The notes under the pieces: model-generated
Databases searched by the model: none
What the model saw: only the letters and a program-made list of their open reading frames with translations
Told to the model about the DNA's origin: nothing
Shown here: positions 26,428 through 32,819 of the stretch, one piece after another
Position numbering within the stretch: position 1 is the stretch's first letter
Layout: each line of letters begins with the position of its first letter
NCBI RefSeq assembly: GCF_036046055.1
Contig: NZ_CP107939.1
Span: 7,006,001-7,070,000 of the forward strand
Length of the DNA stretch: 64,000 nucleotides
Reading direction: 5' to 3'
Origin: Nocardia sp. NBC_00403
GTDB taxonomy: Bacteria > Actinomycetota > Actinomycetes > Mycobacteriales > Mycobacteriaceae
Translations under genes and position numbers: made by a program

Positions 26428-26937
26428 CTACGCCGAAACCGAGGTTTCTCCGGCCGTCACGTATCGCAGTAACTCCCGGATGGCCATGTGCGTTGCGCCA
26501 ATCCTGATAGTCCACCGGTCACCGAGGAGTTTCAACCGGACGACCTCGGTATGCCCTGGACCAGCCAGTCCGAGGAAGACAGTGCCGACGGGATGCCCGT
26601 CCTGAGCATCCGGTCCTGCGACACCGGTCAGCCCGACGCCCCAGTCCGCGCCACATCGGATCCGAGCGCCGACAGCCATCTGCTCAGCGGTGCTCGCGGC
26701 CACCGGACCCTCCGTTGCCAGTACTTCGTCGCTGACGCCCGCGAGACTGTGTTTGAGATCAGTGGCGTACACCACCAATCCCCCGCGCAGCACCATGCTT
26801 GCGCCGGGCACGCCGGCGATAGTCGCCGCGAGCAGGCCCGCTGTCAGGGATTCCGCCGTAGCCACGGTCTGTTCGGCCGCGCCGAGTGCGTGCACCAGGT
26901 CGGCGACGGGCACGTCGGCGATCAGCGGATCCGTCAT
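26428..26937 (-). CDS. cinA: CinA C-terminal domain protein (nicotinamide-nucleotide amidase type)
   Basis: 169 residues: TVATAESLTAGLLAATIAGVPGASMVLRGGLVVYATDLKHSLAGV, then GVGLTGVAGPDAQDGHPVGTVFLGLAG. This is the stand-alone CinA_C/PncC domain, which deamidates NMN to nicotinic acid mononucleotide in NAD recycling. The catalytic Ser and Lys regions (AESLTAG; DLKHSL) are intact. There is no N-terminal MoCF domain, so it is PncC-like. The ATG at 26937 overlaps the pgsA stop (ATGA), an arrangement common in Actinobacteria. Confidence 0.92.
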   Translation of the reverse strand: MTDPLIADVPVADLVHALGAAEQTVATAESLTAGLLAATIAGVPGASMVLRGGLVVYATDLKHSLAGVSDEVLATEGPVAASTAEQMAVGARIRCGADWGVGLTGVAGPDAQDGHPVGTVFLGLAGPGHTEVVRLKLLGDRWTIRIGATHMAIRELLRYVTAGETSVSA

Positions 26938-27593
26938 GCCCCGCGAGTCCGTCCCGGTGTGCCCGCGAACCACACCCTGGCGGCCTGCCCGACGTAATCG
27001 AGGCCGGTGAGGACCGTCAGCGCGACCGCCACGTACATCAAAGCCATCCCCGCGGTGGCGAATCCGCCTGCCAACGGCAACAGCAGCACCGCGATCGCGA
27101 CGGATTGCATGAGGGTTTTGAGTTTGCCGCCGCGACCTGCCGGGATCACGCCGCGGCGCACCACAGCCAACCGCAACAGGGTGACCCCGATCTCACGGCC
27201 GCAGATCACGAGGGTGATCCACCACGCCAGATCGCCGAGAACGGAAAGGCCGATCACTGCGGACCCGATGAGCGCCTTGTCCGCGATCGGGTCGGCGAGC
27301 TTGCCGAAATCGGTGACCAACCCATATTTGCGGGCCAATTGCCCGTCGAAGCGATCGGTGATCGCGGCAAGGCCGAACAGCGCCGCCGCCGCGATCCGCC
27401 AACCGGTCTGATGCCCGCCGGCCGCGAACAGCGCGAGCACGAAAAGTGGCACCAGTGCGATCCGCATCATGGTCAGCACATTCGCGATATTCATCAGCGG
27501 AACGGCAGGCTCGGCCTGCGTCGGCACGAACCCGGAATGGATCGGAGCGGGCTCGGTCCACTGGCGGTCGATCTCGTCGGGCTGCACGCTCAT
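26934..27593 (-). CDS. pgsA: CDP-alcohol phosphatidyltransferase PgsA
   Basis: 219 residues with four to six membrane segments. The catalytic signature D-x2-DG-x2-AR-x8-G-x3-D-x3-D is complete in DRFDGQLARKYGLVTDFGKLADPIAD. It resembles phosphatidylglycerophosphate synthase (pgsA3, Rv2746c) and would convert CDP-diacylglycerol plus glycerol-3-phosphate to PGP for cardiolipin and PG. Translation starts at the ATG at 27593, preceded by a GGAGG element; the about 30 N-terminal residues before the first helix are hydrophilic. It is coupled to cinA by a 4-nt overlap and is divergent from the GNAT gene. Confidence 0.93.
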   Translation of the reverse strand: MSVQPDEIDRQWTEPAPIHSGFVPTQAEPAVPLMNIANVLTMMRIALVPLFVLALFAAGGHQTGWRIAAAALFGLAAITDRFDGQLARKYGLVTDFGKLADPIADKALIGSAVIGLSVLGDLAWWITLVICGREIGVTLLRLAVVRRGVIPAGRGGKLKTLMQSVAIAVLLLPLAGGFATAGMALMYVAVALTVLTGLDYVGQAARVWFAGTPGRTRGA

Positions 27594-27729
27594 GCCTCCG
27601 CCTCGGTGGGCGGCCTCATGGCCGCCTCTCCATCCGGTCGCGCTGCTCGGCGCGATGCGGTGAGCGGAGCGATCGGATGTGCGGCACACCTTCAGACTAT
27701 CGGTAACCGGGCCGACTACTGTGCACCCC

Positions 27730-28296
27730 ATGACCTCTCGGGGACCAGTAGGTGGTTCGACCAGCGACGCGCATTCCGGCGTGGCACCCGCCGCGCGCGA
27801 CTCTGCCCTGCTCGTGCGCCGCGCCCGAACGTCCGATGTACCCGAGATCAAGGGCCTCGTCGATGTCTATGCCGGTCGGATCCTGCTGGAAAAGAACCTG
27901 GTCACCCTGTACGAGGCGGTCCAGGAATTCTGGGTTGCCGAGCTCGACGGCCGGGTGGTCGGCTGCGGCGCGTTGCACGTGCTGTGGGCAGACCTCGGCG
28001 AGGTGCGCACCGTCGCTGTGCACCCCGATGTCAAGGGGCACGGGGTCGGCAAGCTCATAGTGCAGCGCCTCGTCGCGGTGGCCAGGGAGTTGGAGCTCGG
28101 GCGCCTGTTCGTGCTCACCTTCGAGGTGGACTTCTTCGCAGGCCACGGCTTCGTCGAAATCGAGGGCACCCCGGTGACCGCCGAGGTGTATGCCGAGATG
28201 TGCCGCTCTTACGACACCGGTGTGGCCGAGTTCCTCGATCTCAGCTATGTGAAACCCAACACTCTGGGCAATACCCGAATGCTGCTGAACCTCTGA
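27730..28296 (+). CDS. amino-acid N-acetyltransferase, GNAT family (ArgA-like, Rv2747)
   Basis: 188 residues with the GNAT acetyl-CoA motif VRTVAVHPDVKGHGVGKLIVQRLV (R/Q-x2-G-x-G/A pattern) and an ordered fold around VRRARTSDVPEIKGLVDVYAGR. The orthologue in M. tuberculosis is the short N-acetylglutamate synthase that starts arginine synthesis, and the location next to pgsA and ftsK supports the match. The C-terminal FLDLSYVKPNTLGNTRMLL is family-specific. The start is the ATG at 27730; upstream in-frame codons lack coding character. It is probably cotranscribed with the YciI-like gene 15 bp downstream. Confidence 0.88.
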   Translation: MTSRGPVGGSTSDAHSGVAPAARDSALLVRRARTSDVPEIKGLVDVYAGRILLEKNLVTLYEAVQEFWVAELDGRVVGCGALHVLWADLGEVRTVAVHPDVKGHGVGKLIVQRLVAVARELELGRLFVLTFEVDFFAGHGFVEIEGTPVTAEVYAEMCRSYDTGVAEFLDLSYVKPNTLGNTRMLLNL

Positions 28297-28311
28297 CAGG
28301 AAGCGATCCTC

Positions 28312-28596
28312 GTGCCGATCTTCGCCGTTCACTACACCTATTCCGAGGCCACCGTCCCTGGCCGCGACACCTATCGCCCCGAGCATCGGGCCTGGTTGTC
28401 CGGTCTGGTCGAGGCGGGCACCCTGCTCAGCAGCGGGCCGTACCCGGACGGCTCGGGCGCCTTGCTGCTGTTCCGCGCCGACGACGAGACCGCGCTCACG
28501 GATCTGCTGGCCGATGATCCGTTCGCGCGGGAGAAACTGATCGACGCGGTCCGCGCCGTCGAATGGGTGCCGGTGATGGGCGCATTCGCCGTCTGA
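28312..28596 (+). CDS. YciI family protein
   Basis: 94 residues beginning with a GTG: PIFAVHYTYSEATVPGRDTYRPEHRAWLSGLVEAGTLLSSGPYPDGSGALLLFRADDE. It carries the His and Asp pair of the YciI fold (EHRAWL and the later DDPFARE). YciI proteins are small alpha/beta barrel-like dimers, some with dehydrochlorinase or muconolactone-isomerase-like activity, but the role of most is unknown. It directly follows the GNAT gene and is followed by a bidirectional hairpin. Confidence 0.9.
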   Translation: MPIFAVHYTYSEATVPGRDTYRPEHRAWLSGLVEAGTLLSSGPYPDGSGALLLFRADDETALTDLLADDPFAREKLIDAVRAVEWVPVMGAFAV

Positions 28597-28633
28597 TCGG
28601 ATCCCGCGGCAAGCCCGGCTCCGCCGGCCGCGA

Positions 28634-28667
28634 CCGTTGGCGTCAGCTGTCGCGATGACGCCAACGG
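28634..28667. terminator. bidirectional hairpin between YciI and TerC genes
   Basis: CCGTTGGCGTCA and TGACGCCAACGG form a perfect 12-bp stem around a 10-nt loop. It sits between convergent genes, 38 bp past the YciI stop and 8 bp before the TerC stop, and has no T-run. Confidence 0.8.
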
Positions 28668-28674
28668 GTGTGGC

Positions 28675-29679
28675 TCATTCGTCCGAGATATCGACCGGTC
28701 GCGATGCCGCCGCACCGCGGGTCTTGATCAGGCTGGCGACCGTCGCCACGATCAGGATGCCGAGGATGACCCCCAGCGACGCCGGCGTCGATATTTCCGG
28801 GACACTCACGTGCCGGCCACCGTTGATGAACGGCAGCGTGTTCTCGTGTAGCGCATGCAGCACCAGCTTGACGCCGATGAACGCCAGGATCGCCGAGAGC
28901 CCGTAGGACAGGTAGACCAAGCGATCGAGCAATCCGCCGATCAAGAAGTACAGCTGACGTAAACCCATGAGTGCGAACGCGTTCGCGGTGAACACGATGT
29001 AGGGCTCCGCGGTGAGGCCGTAGATCGCCGGAATCGAATCCAGCGCGAACAGCAGGTCTGCGAAGCCGATCGCGAGCAGTGCCAGTAGCAGTGGCGTGAC
29101 CACGCGGCGGCCATCGATCCGGGTGACCAGCTTGTCGCCGTCGTAACTGTCGGTGGTCGGCAGCACCCGCTTGGCCAACGCGACGATCCTGCTGTCGCGT
29201 TTCTCCTCGTGCTCGACCTCGTGGCCGCTCTCGCGCAGCAGCTTGACGGCGGTGTACACGAGAAATAGCCCGAACAGGTAGAACACCCAGCTGAACGCGC
29301 TGATCGCCGCCGCGCCGACGGCAATGAAAATGCCCCGCATGACCAGCGCGAGCACGATGCCGATCAACAGCACCTTCTGCTGGTAGATCCTCGGCACCGC
29401 GAATGTCGCCATGATGATGACGAAAATGAACAGATTGTCCACCGAGAGCGCTTTCTCGGTGACGAAACCGGCGTAGTACTCCCCCGCGAAGGTAGAACCC
29501 CACTGCCAGGCGACGAAGCCACCGAACGCCAGCGCCAGTCCGATGTACACCGCCGACCAGGTCCCGGATTCCTTGAACGTCGGATCGTGCGGCGTACGGA
29601 CATGTGCGAAGAAGTCGAAGACGAACAGCCCGAGGATCACGAGGATCGTGATCACCCACTCGAGAGCGGTTACGTGCAT
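28675..29679 (-). CDS. TerC family integral membrane protein
   Basis: 334 residues, seven to nine membrane segments. The two TerC signature motifs are EKALSVDNLFIFVIIM and GFADLLFALDSIPAIYG, each with membrane-embedded acidic residues thought to bind metal. A central cytoplasmic loop holds HEVEHEEKRDS. TerC proteins are linked to tellurite resistance or to metal (Mn2+) loading of exported proteins; no ter operon is present here, so the metal export/metallation role is more likely. The ATG at 29679 begins MHVTALEWVITILVI. No yybP-ykoY riboswitch is recognisable upstream. Confidence 0.92.
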   Translation of the reverse strand: MHVTALEWVITILVILGLFVFDFFAHVRTPHDPTFKESGTWSAVYIGLALAFGGFVAWQWGSTFAGEYYAGFVTEKALSVDNLFIFVIIMATFAVPRIYQQKVLLIGIVLALVMRGIFIAVGAAAISAFSWVFYLFGLFLVYTAVKLLRESGHEVEHEEKRDSRIVALAKRVLPTTDSYDGDKLVTRIDGRRVVTPLLLALLAIGFADLLFALDSIPAIYGLTAEPYIVFTANAFALMGLRQLYFLIGGLLDRLVYLSYGLSAILAFIGVKLVLHALHENTLPFINGGRHVSVPEISTPASLGVILGILIVATVASLIKTRGAAASRPVDISDE

Positions 29680-29805
29680 GCGGCGTCCTGGTGATTGATC
29701 ATGACATCAAGCATGCCCGATTTGTCCGTTCTTGCCGGCTTGCGGGGTGGTTGCTGTCAATAATTTCACATGCGTGCACGCACCCCTCCATGCCACAGTG
29801 ACGAC

Positions 29806-30668
29806 GTGGTCGACGACTATCGAGTCCTCAACAAGGCGAACTGGGACGAACGGGCACCGCTGCACGCCGCCGCGCGCGACTACGCCGTGGACCGTTTCCC
29901 GTCGGAACCGGACTTCCTCAGCGAGGTGGTGCGATTCGATCTGCCGCTGCTCGGCGACATCCGCGGGCTGCGCGGGGTCCACCTGCAATGCCACATCGGC
30001 ACCGACACGATTTCGCTGTCGCGACTCGGCGCCACAATGACCGGACTCGACTTCTCGCCCGCGTCCCTGACACAAGCCCGGTCGCTTGCCGAAAAGCCGG
30101 AGCCACAGTCGATTTCGTCGAGTCGGACGTGTACGACGCGGTGTCCGTGCTGGGCGGTGCGCGCTTCGACCTGGTGTTCACCGGGATCGGCGCACTGTGC
30201 TGGTTGCCGAGCGTGGATCGGTGGGCCCAGACCGTCGCGGGCCTACTCCGGCCCGGTGGGCGGCTGTTCCTGCGCGAAGGCCACCCGATGCTGTGGGCGA
30301 CGGACGAAAATCACACCGACCGACTGGTCATCGGCTATCCGTACTTCGAAACACCTGAGCCGATGGTGTTCTCCGATGGCGGCACCTACGTGGCGACCGA
30401 CGGCGTGCTGACCCAGACCACCACGCACGAATGGAACCACGGATTCGGGCAGATCATCACCGCGCTGCTGGATGCGGGCATGACGATCACCGGGCTCGTC
30501 GAGCACGACACGGTGCCGTGGGAGGCGCTACCCGGCCTGATGACCTGCGAGCCGAACGGCGAATGGCGGCTCACCGAGCATCGGGAGCGACTGCCGCTCA
30601 GCTACACACTGCAAGCACGCAAGACCTCCGGGACCGAGACTGTTCTCGGCGCGACGCACGAACGGTGA
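29806..30668 (+). pseudogene. class I SAM-dependent methyltransferase with a frameshift
   Basis: Two overlapping frames together give one methyltransferase. The first holds NKANWDERAPLHAAARDYAVDRF, and GVHLQCHIGTDTISLSRLGATMTGLDFSPASL with the SAM-binding GxD region. The second continues AGATVDFVESDVYDAV and RPGGRLFLREGHPMLW to the stop at 30668. The join is near 30091-30097 in GAAAAGCCGG: one extra G would restore GAA-AAG-GCC-GGA and a single frame of about 287 codons. Both halves are otherwise well preserved, so this is either a very recent mutation or a sequencing error next to the A4 run. Confidence 0.82.
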
Positions 30669-30681
30669 CCAGGACGTCGGA

Positions 30682-31521
30682 TCACGGTACGACGGGTTGC
30701 CCGCAGGGCTCGTCCGTGGTCGAGCCGTCACCGGCGCCGAGCATGTTGTCGGCGAGGAAGTTGTCCACATAGCCACCGACACGGGTGAAGACGGCGGAGT
30801 AGCCGGGGCGCGCGTTACCTCCGGCCCAGGAGTACAGGCCGACGAGCGTCGCCTTGTCGTTGCTGCGGGCGACCAGGGGACTGCCCTCGTCGCCCGCACC
30901 GGGCGATTTACCACCCGCGTCGAGGCCGGCGGCGATCATGTTGGCGGTGACCGCTGTGACCCCGTACTGGCCCTGAGCTTGTTGACGGCTGACGGTCGGC
31001 AGATCAACGCCCATCAGTTGCGAAGGCGTCTCACCACCTTCGCGCAACGCCCCCCACCCCGACGCCTGCGCGATCACACCGCCTCCGGGGTCACTCCCCG
31101 GTTCTGGCAGACACACCGTTGCGGCGTTCGTCCCGAACGACAGGTTCTCGGAGGTGTGCAGCACGGCGATGTCGTTTTCGCGGTTGACCACGTCGTAGCG
31201 GGGATGCACCACGATCTTCTCGATGTCGACCACGCTGCCGCCGGAATCGTGCCGCAGCGAGCCGTACCGCAGCTTCAACTGCTCCGGCCGGACGCCACGA
31301 ACGCACATCGCCGAGGTGATCACGGTACGACTGTTGAGCGCAGCACCGCCGCAGGCGTGCGCGCCACCTTTCTGCACGCTGACCGTCCACGGAAATTGAT
31401 CATCGGCCGCCACATAACCGCCGACGATCGCCGATGCAGGCGTAGACATCCCCACCACTAGCGCACTCGCGCCGAAAACCACCGTCGCGAACGCCCGCCA
31501 CCGAACAAAGGCCTTGCTCAT
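30682..31521 (-). CDS. secreted trypsin-like serine protease homologue lacking triad His and Ser
   Basis: 279 residues. The signal peptide ends ASA directly before IVGGYVAADDQFPWTVSVQ, the mature chymotrypsin-fold N-terminus. The fold is complete (HACGGAALNSRTVIT, ENDIAVL with Asp117, SGWG). However, the catalytic histidine block TAAHC reads TSAMC (Met72), and the active-site serine block GDSGGP reads GDEGSP (Glu212). Two of three triad residues are therefore missing, predicting a pseudoprotease. The C-terminus is short and Cys-containing. The start is the ATG at 31521, after GGGAAGCG. It may act as a binding protein or decoy in the envelope. Confidence 0.9.
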   Translation of the reverse strand: MSKAFVRWRAFATVVFGASALVVGMSTPASAIVGGYVAADDQFPWTVSVQKGGAHACGGAALNSRTVITSAMCVRGVRPEQLKLRYGSLRHDSGGSVVDIEKIVVHPRYDVVNRENDIAVLHTSENLSFGTNAATVCLPEPGSDPGGGVIAQASGWGALREGGETPSQLMGVDLPTVSRQQAQGQYGVTAVTANMIAAGLDAGGKSPGAGDEGSPLVARSNDKATLVGLYSWAGGNARPGYSAVFTRVGGYVDNFLADNMLGAGDGSTTDEPCGQPVVP

Positions 31522-31797
31522 CGCTTCCCTTCCCACCGACCACGCTGACGAGGTGAAGTACCGCAACCGCCGGATGTCAACGGTAGCGGTGTGGATGCGG
31601 AGAACCCCCGAATCGCGAGGCGTGTCGTAACATCCGTACCGCGCGCCGGGTGGTAGCGCGATCGCCCACCGGTACCGATCGCCCTCGCATTCAGGTCCGG
31701 CGCCGACGCCCGAACAATAAAAATCAGTTCCCCACCGGGAGCCTCGGTGCTACCGTCGGAGACAACGAACCCACGAACCACAGAAAGGCACAGGCGG

Positions 31798-31914
31798 ATG
31801 ATCGGGCAAACCCAGCAGCGACGGCAGCGATTGCTAGACAATGCCTGGCTTGCCTATGCCCTACGTTCGGCCATGCGATTCGGCGATCGCGCGATGCGTG
31901 TGAGCGGCCCCTGA
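31798..31914 (+). CDS. candidate 38-residue protein before the tRNA cluster
   Basis: ATG at 31798 preceded by CAGAAAGGCACAGGCGG. The product is MIGQTQQRRQRLLDNAWLAY followed by 18 more residues; it is basic and could form one amphipathic helix, with no known domain. A -10-like TACCGT lies at 31751, and a strong Rho-independent terminator stands 30 bp after the stop, so a short independent transcript is well delimited. The transcript could instead be a noncoding RNA. I do not recognise the family. Confidence 0.45.
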   Translation: MIGQTQQRRQRLLDNAWLAYALRSAMRFGDRAMRVSGP

Positions 31915-31943
31915 GGTCTCGATCTCGAGAAGACCTGCAACAG

Positions 31944-31981
31944 GGTCATTCCGCGGCACCCGCCGAGGAATGACCTTTTTT
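31944..31981 (+). terminator. strong Rho-independent terminator before tRNA-Tyr
   Basis: GGTCATTCC (31944-31952) pairs with GGAATGACC (31967-31975), followed by six T residues. It ends the short transcript carrying the 38-residue frame, 3 bp before the first tRNA. Confidence 0.92.
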
Positions 31982-31984
31982 CAT

Positions 31985-32068
31985 GGCAGCATGCCCGAGC
32001 GGCCGAAGGGACCTGACTGTAAATCAGGTGCGATCACGCCACCGGAGGTTCGAATCCTTCTGCTGCCA
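31985..32068 (+). tRNA. tRNA-Tyr (GTA)
   Basis: 84 nt, acceptor GGCAGCA/TGCTGCC, anticodon loop CTGTAAA with GTA at 32019-32021, T-loop TTCGAAT, and the long variable arm of bacterial tRNA-Tyr. CCA is not encoded. Confidence 0.95.
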
Positions 32069-32080
32069 CGTAGTTTTCAC

Positions 32081-32153
32081 GCCCGCGTGGCTCAGTGGAC
32101 AGAGCGGCGCCTGCCGAAGGCGCAGGTCGGTGGTTCGATTCCACCCGCGGGCT
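32081..32153 (+). tRNA. tRNA-Arg (CCG)
   Basis: 73 nt, acceptor GCCCGCG/CGCGGGC, anticodon stem GCGCC/GGCGC with loop TGCCGAA (CCG), T-arm GGTGG-TTCGATT-CCACC. It lies 12 bp after tRNA-Tyr, so the two are probably cotranscribed. CCA is not encoded. Confidence 0.9.
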
Positions 32154-32244
32154 CGGGTTGCCGGACCGCGGAGCCGTTCTACGTAGCCGGTTAGCAGACA
32201 TCGCGGAAGTCTCTCCACTAGTTGACAATTCGAGGAGGCAACTG

Positions 32245-32466
32245 ATGATTCGAGATCACAGAACAGTTACTGGCCAGCTGAATGCTTTCCGCAGGCACAA
32301 CTCACGCATTCACGCGTCTGCGGGCGCACTGCTCACCTCTGACACTTCTCGCACTGAAACGCACCGCCGCACCGGAATATCGACATCAGATGAACGCGAG
32401 AAACATCTGCGTGGCTCGCCGGGACACTGTGCAGAGCTGGATGAATTTGTCGGACCAGAGTATTGA
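32245..32466 (+). CDS. candidate 73-residue hydrophilic protein inside the tRNA cluster
   Basis: ATG at 32245 with GAGGAGG 6 nt upstream (32232-32238), a strong ribosome binding site. The product (MIRDHRTVTGQLNAFRRHNS...ELDEFVGPEY) is polar, basic in the first half and acidic at the end, with no recognisable domain. It fills most of the 320-bp gap between the Tyr/Arg pair and the second tRNA group, ending 11 bp before the next tRNA. Local GC is lower than in neighbouring genes. It could be a small gene carried with the tRNAs, or an accidental frame. Confidence 0.4.
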   Translation: MIRDHRTVTGQLNAFRRHNSRIHASAGALLTSDTSRTETHRRTGISTSDEREKHLRGSPGHCAELDEFVGPEY

Positions 32467-32476
32467 GAACAACCGA

Positions 32477-32550
32477 TCCCTCGTAGCCCAACGGGTAGAG
32501 GCACCGGCCCTAGAAGCCGGACAGTGCGAGTTCGAATCTCGCCGAGGGAA
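32477..32550 (+). tRNA. atypical tRNA with TAG anticodon and C33
   Basis: 74 nt, acceptor TCCCTCG/CGAGGGA, anticodon stem CCGGC/GCCGG, T-arm GCGAG-TTCGAAT-CTCGC. The loop CCTAGAA puts TAG at the anticodon (32511-32513), a leucine identity. Position 33 is C instead of the near-universal U, and the variable arm is only 5 nt, whereas leucine tRNAs have a long one. Isotype is therefore uncertain. Confidence 0.75.
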
Positions 32551-32576
32551 CAATCCGCGTGCCTAGGCGGGTGAGC

Positions 32577-32650
32577 GCGCTCGTAGCTCAAATGGATGGA
32601 GCACCGGCATACGAAGCCGGCGGCTGGAGGTTCGAGTCCTCCCGAGCGCA
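32577..32650 (+). tRNA. tRNA-Arg (ACG)-like
   Basis: 74 nt, acceptor GCGCTCG/CGAGCGC, D-arm GCTC/GAGC, anticodon stem CCGGC/GCCGG, loop ATACGAA with ACG at 32611-32613, T-arm GGAGG-TTCGAGT-CCTCC. The anticodon stem is identical to that of the preceding atypical tRNA, suggesting common origin. Confidence 0.85.
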
Positions 32651-32654
32651 CTGA

Positions 32655-32725
32655 TGGAGTGCGGTGTAACGGCTGCACAGCGGTCTCTGAAACCGTCGGT
32701 TCAGGTTCGAATCCTGGCACTCCAG
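32655..32725 (+). tRNA. tRNA-Gln (CTG)
   Basis: 71 nt, acceptor TGGAGTG/CACTCCA, discriminator G, anticodon stem GCGGT/ACCGT, loop CTCTGAA with CTG at 32687-32689, T-arm CAGG-TTCGAAT-CCTG. Only 4 bp separate it from the preceding tRNA. Confidence 0.88.
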
Positions 32726-32744
32726 CTGTTGATTCACTCCACAC

Positions 32745-32811
32745 GGCTCATGCAGGATGCCGTCGGGCTCTCATAAGGCCCGATCGCGTGGTTCGACTCC
32801 ACGATGAGCTA
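32745..32811 (+). tRNA. tRNA-like element, CAT anticodon, truncated D-arm
   Basis: About 67 nt. Acceptor GGCTCAT pairs with ATGAGCT (first pair G-U), anticodon loop CTCATAA carries CAT with stem GGGCT/GGCCC, and the T-arm CGTGG-TTCGACT-CCACG is perfect. Only 13 nt lie between acceptor and anticodon stems, leaving room for at most a 3-bp D-stem (GCA/TGC). It may be a pseudo-tRNA or a noncanonical functional one. It ends 8 bp before the ftsK stop. Confidence 0.6.
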
Positions 32812-32819
32812 CTACCGTC

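Noticed and set aside
29680..29805. yybP-ykoY manganese riboswitch upstream of the TerC gene
   Set aside because: TerC genes often carry it, but no matching conserved loops were found in this short interval.
32024..32744. Minus-strand frames over the tRNA cluster
   Set aside because: They translate the antisense of tRNA genes (typical WNRTTDLRL-like strings) and are not proteins.
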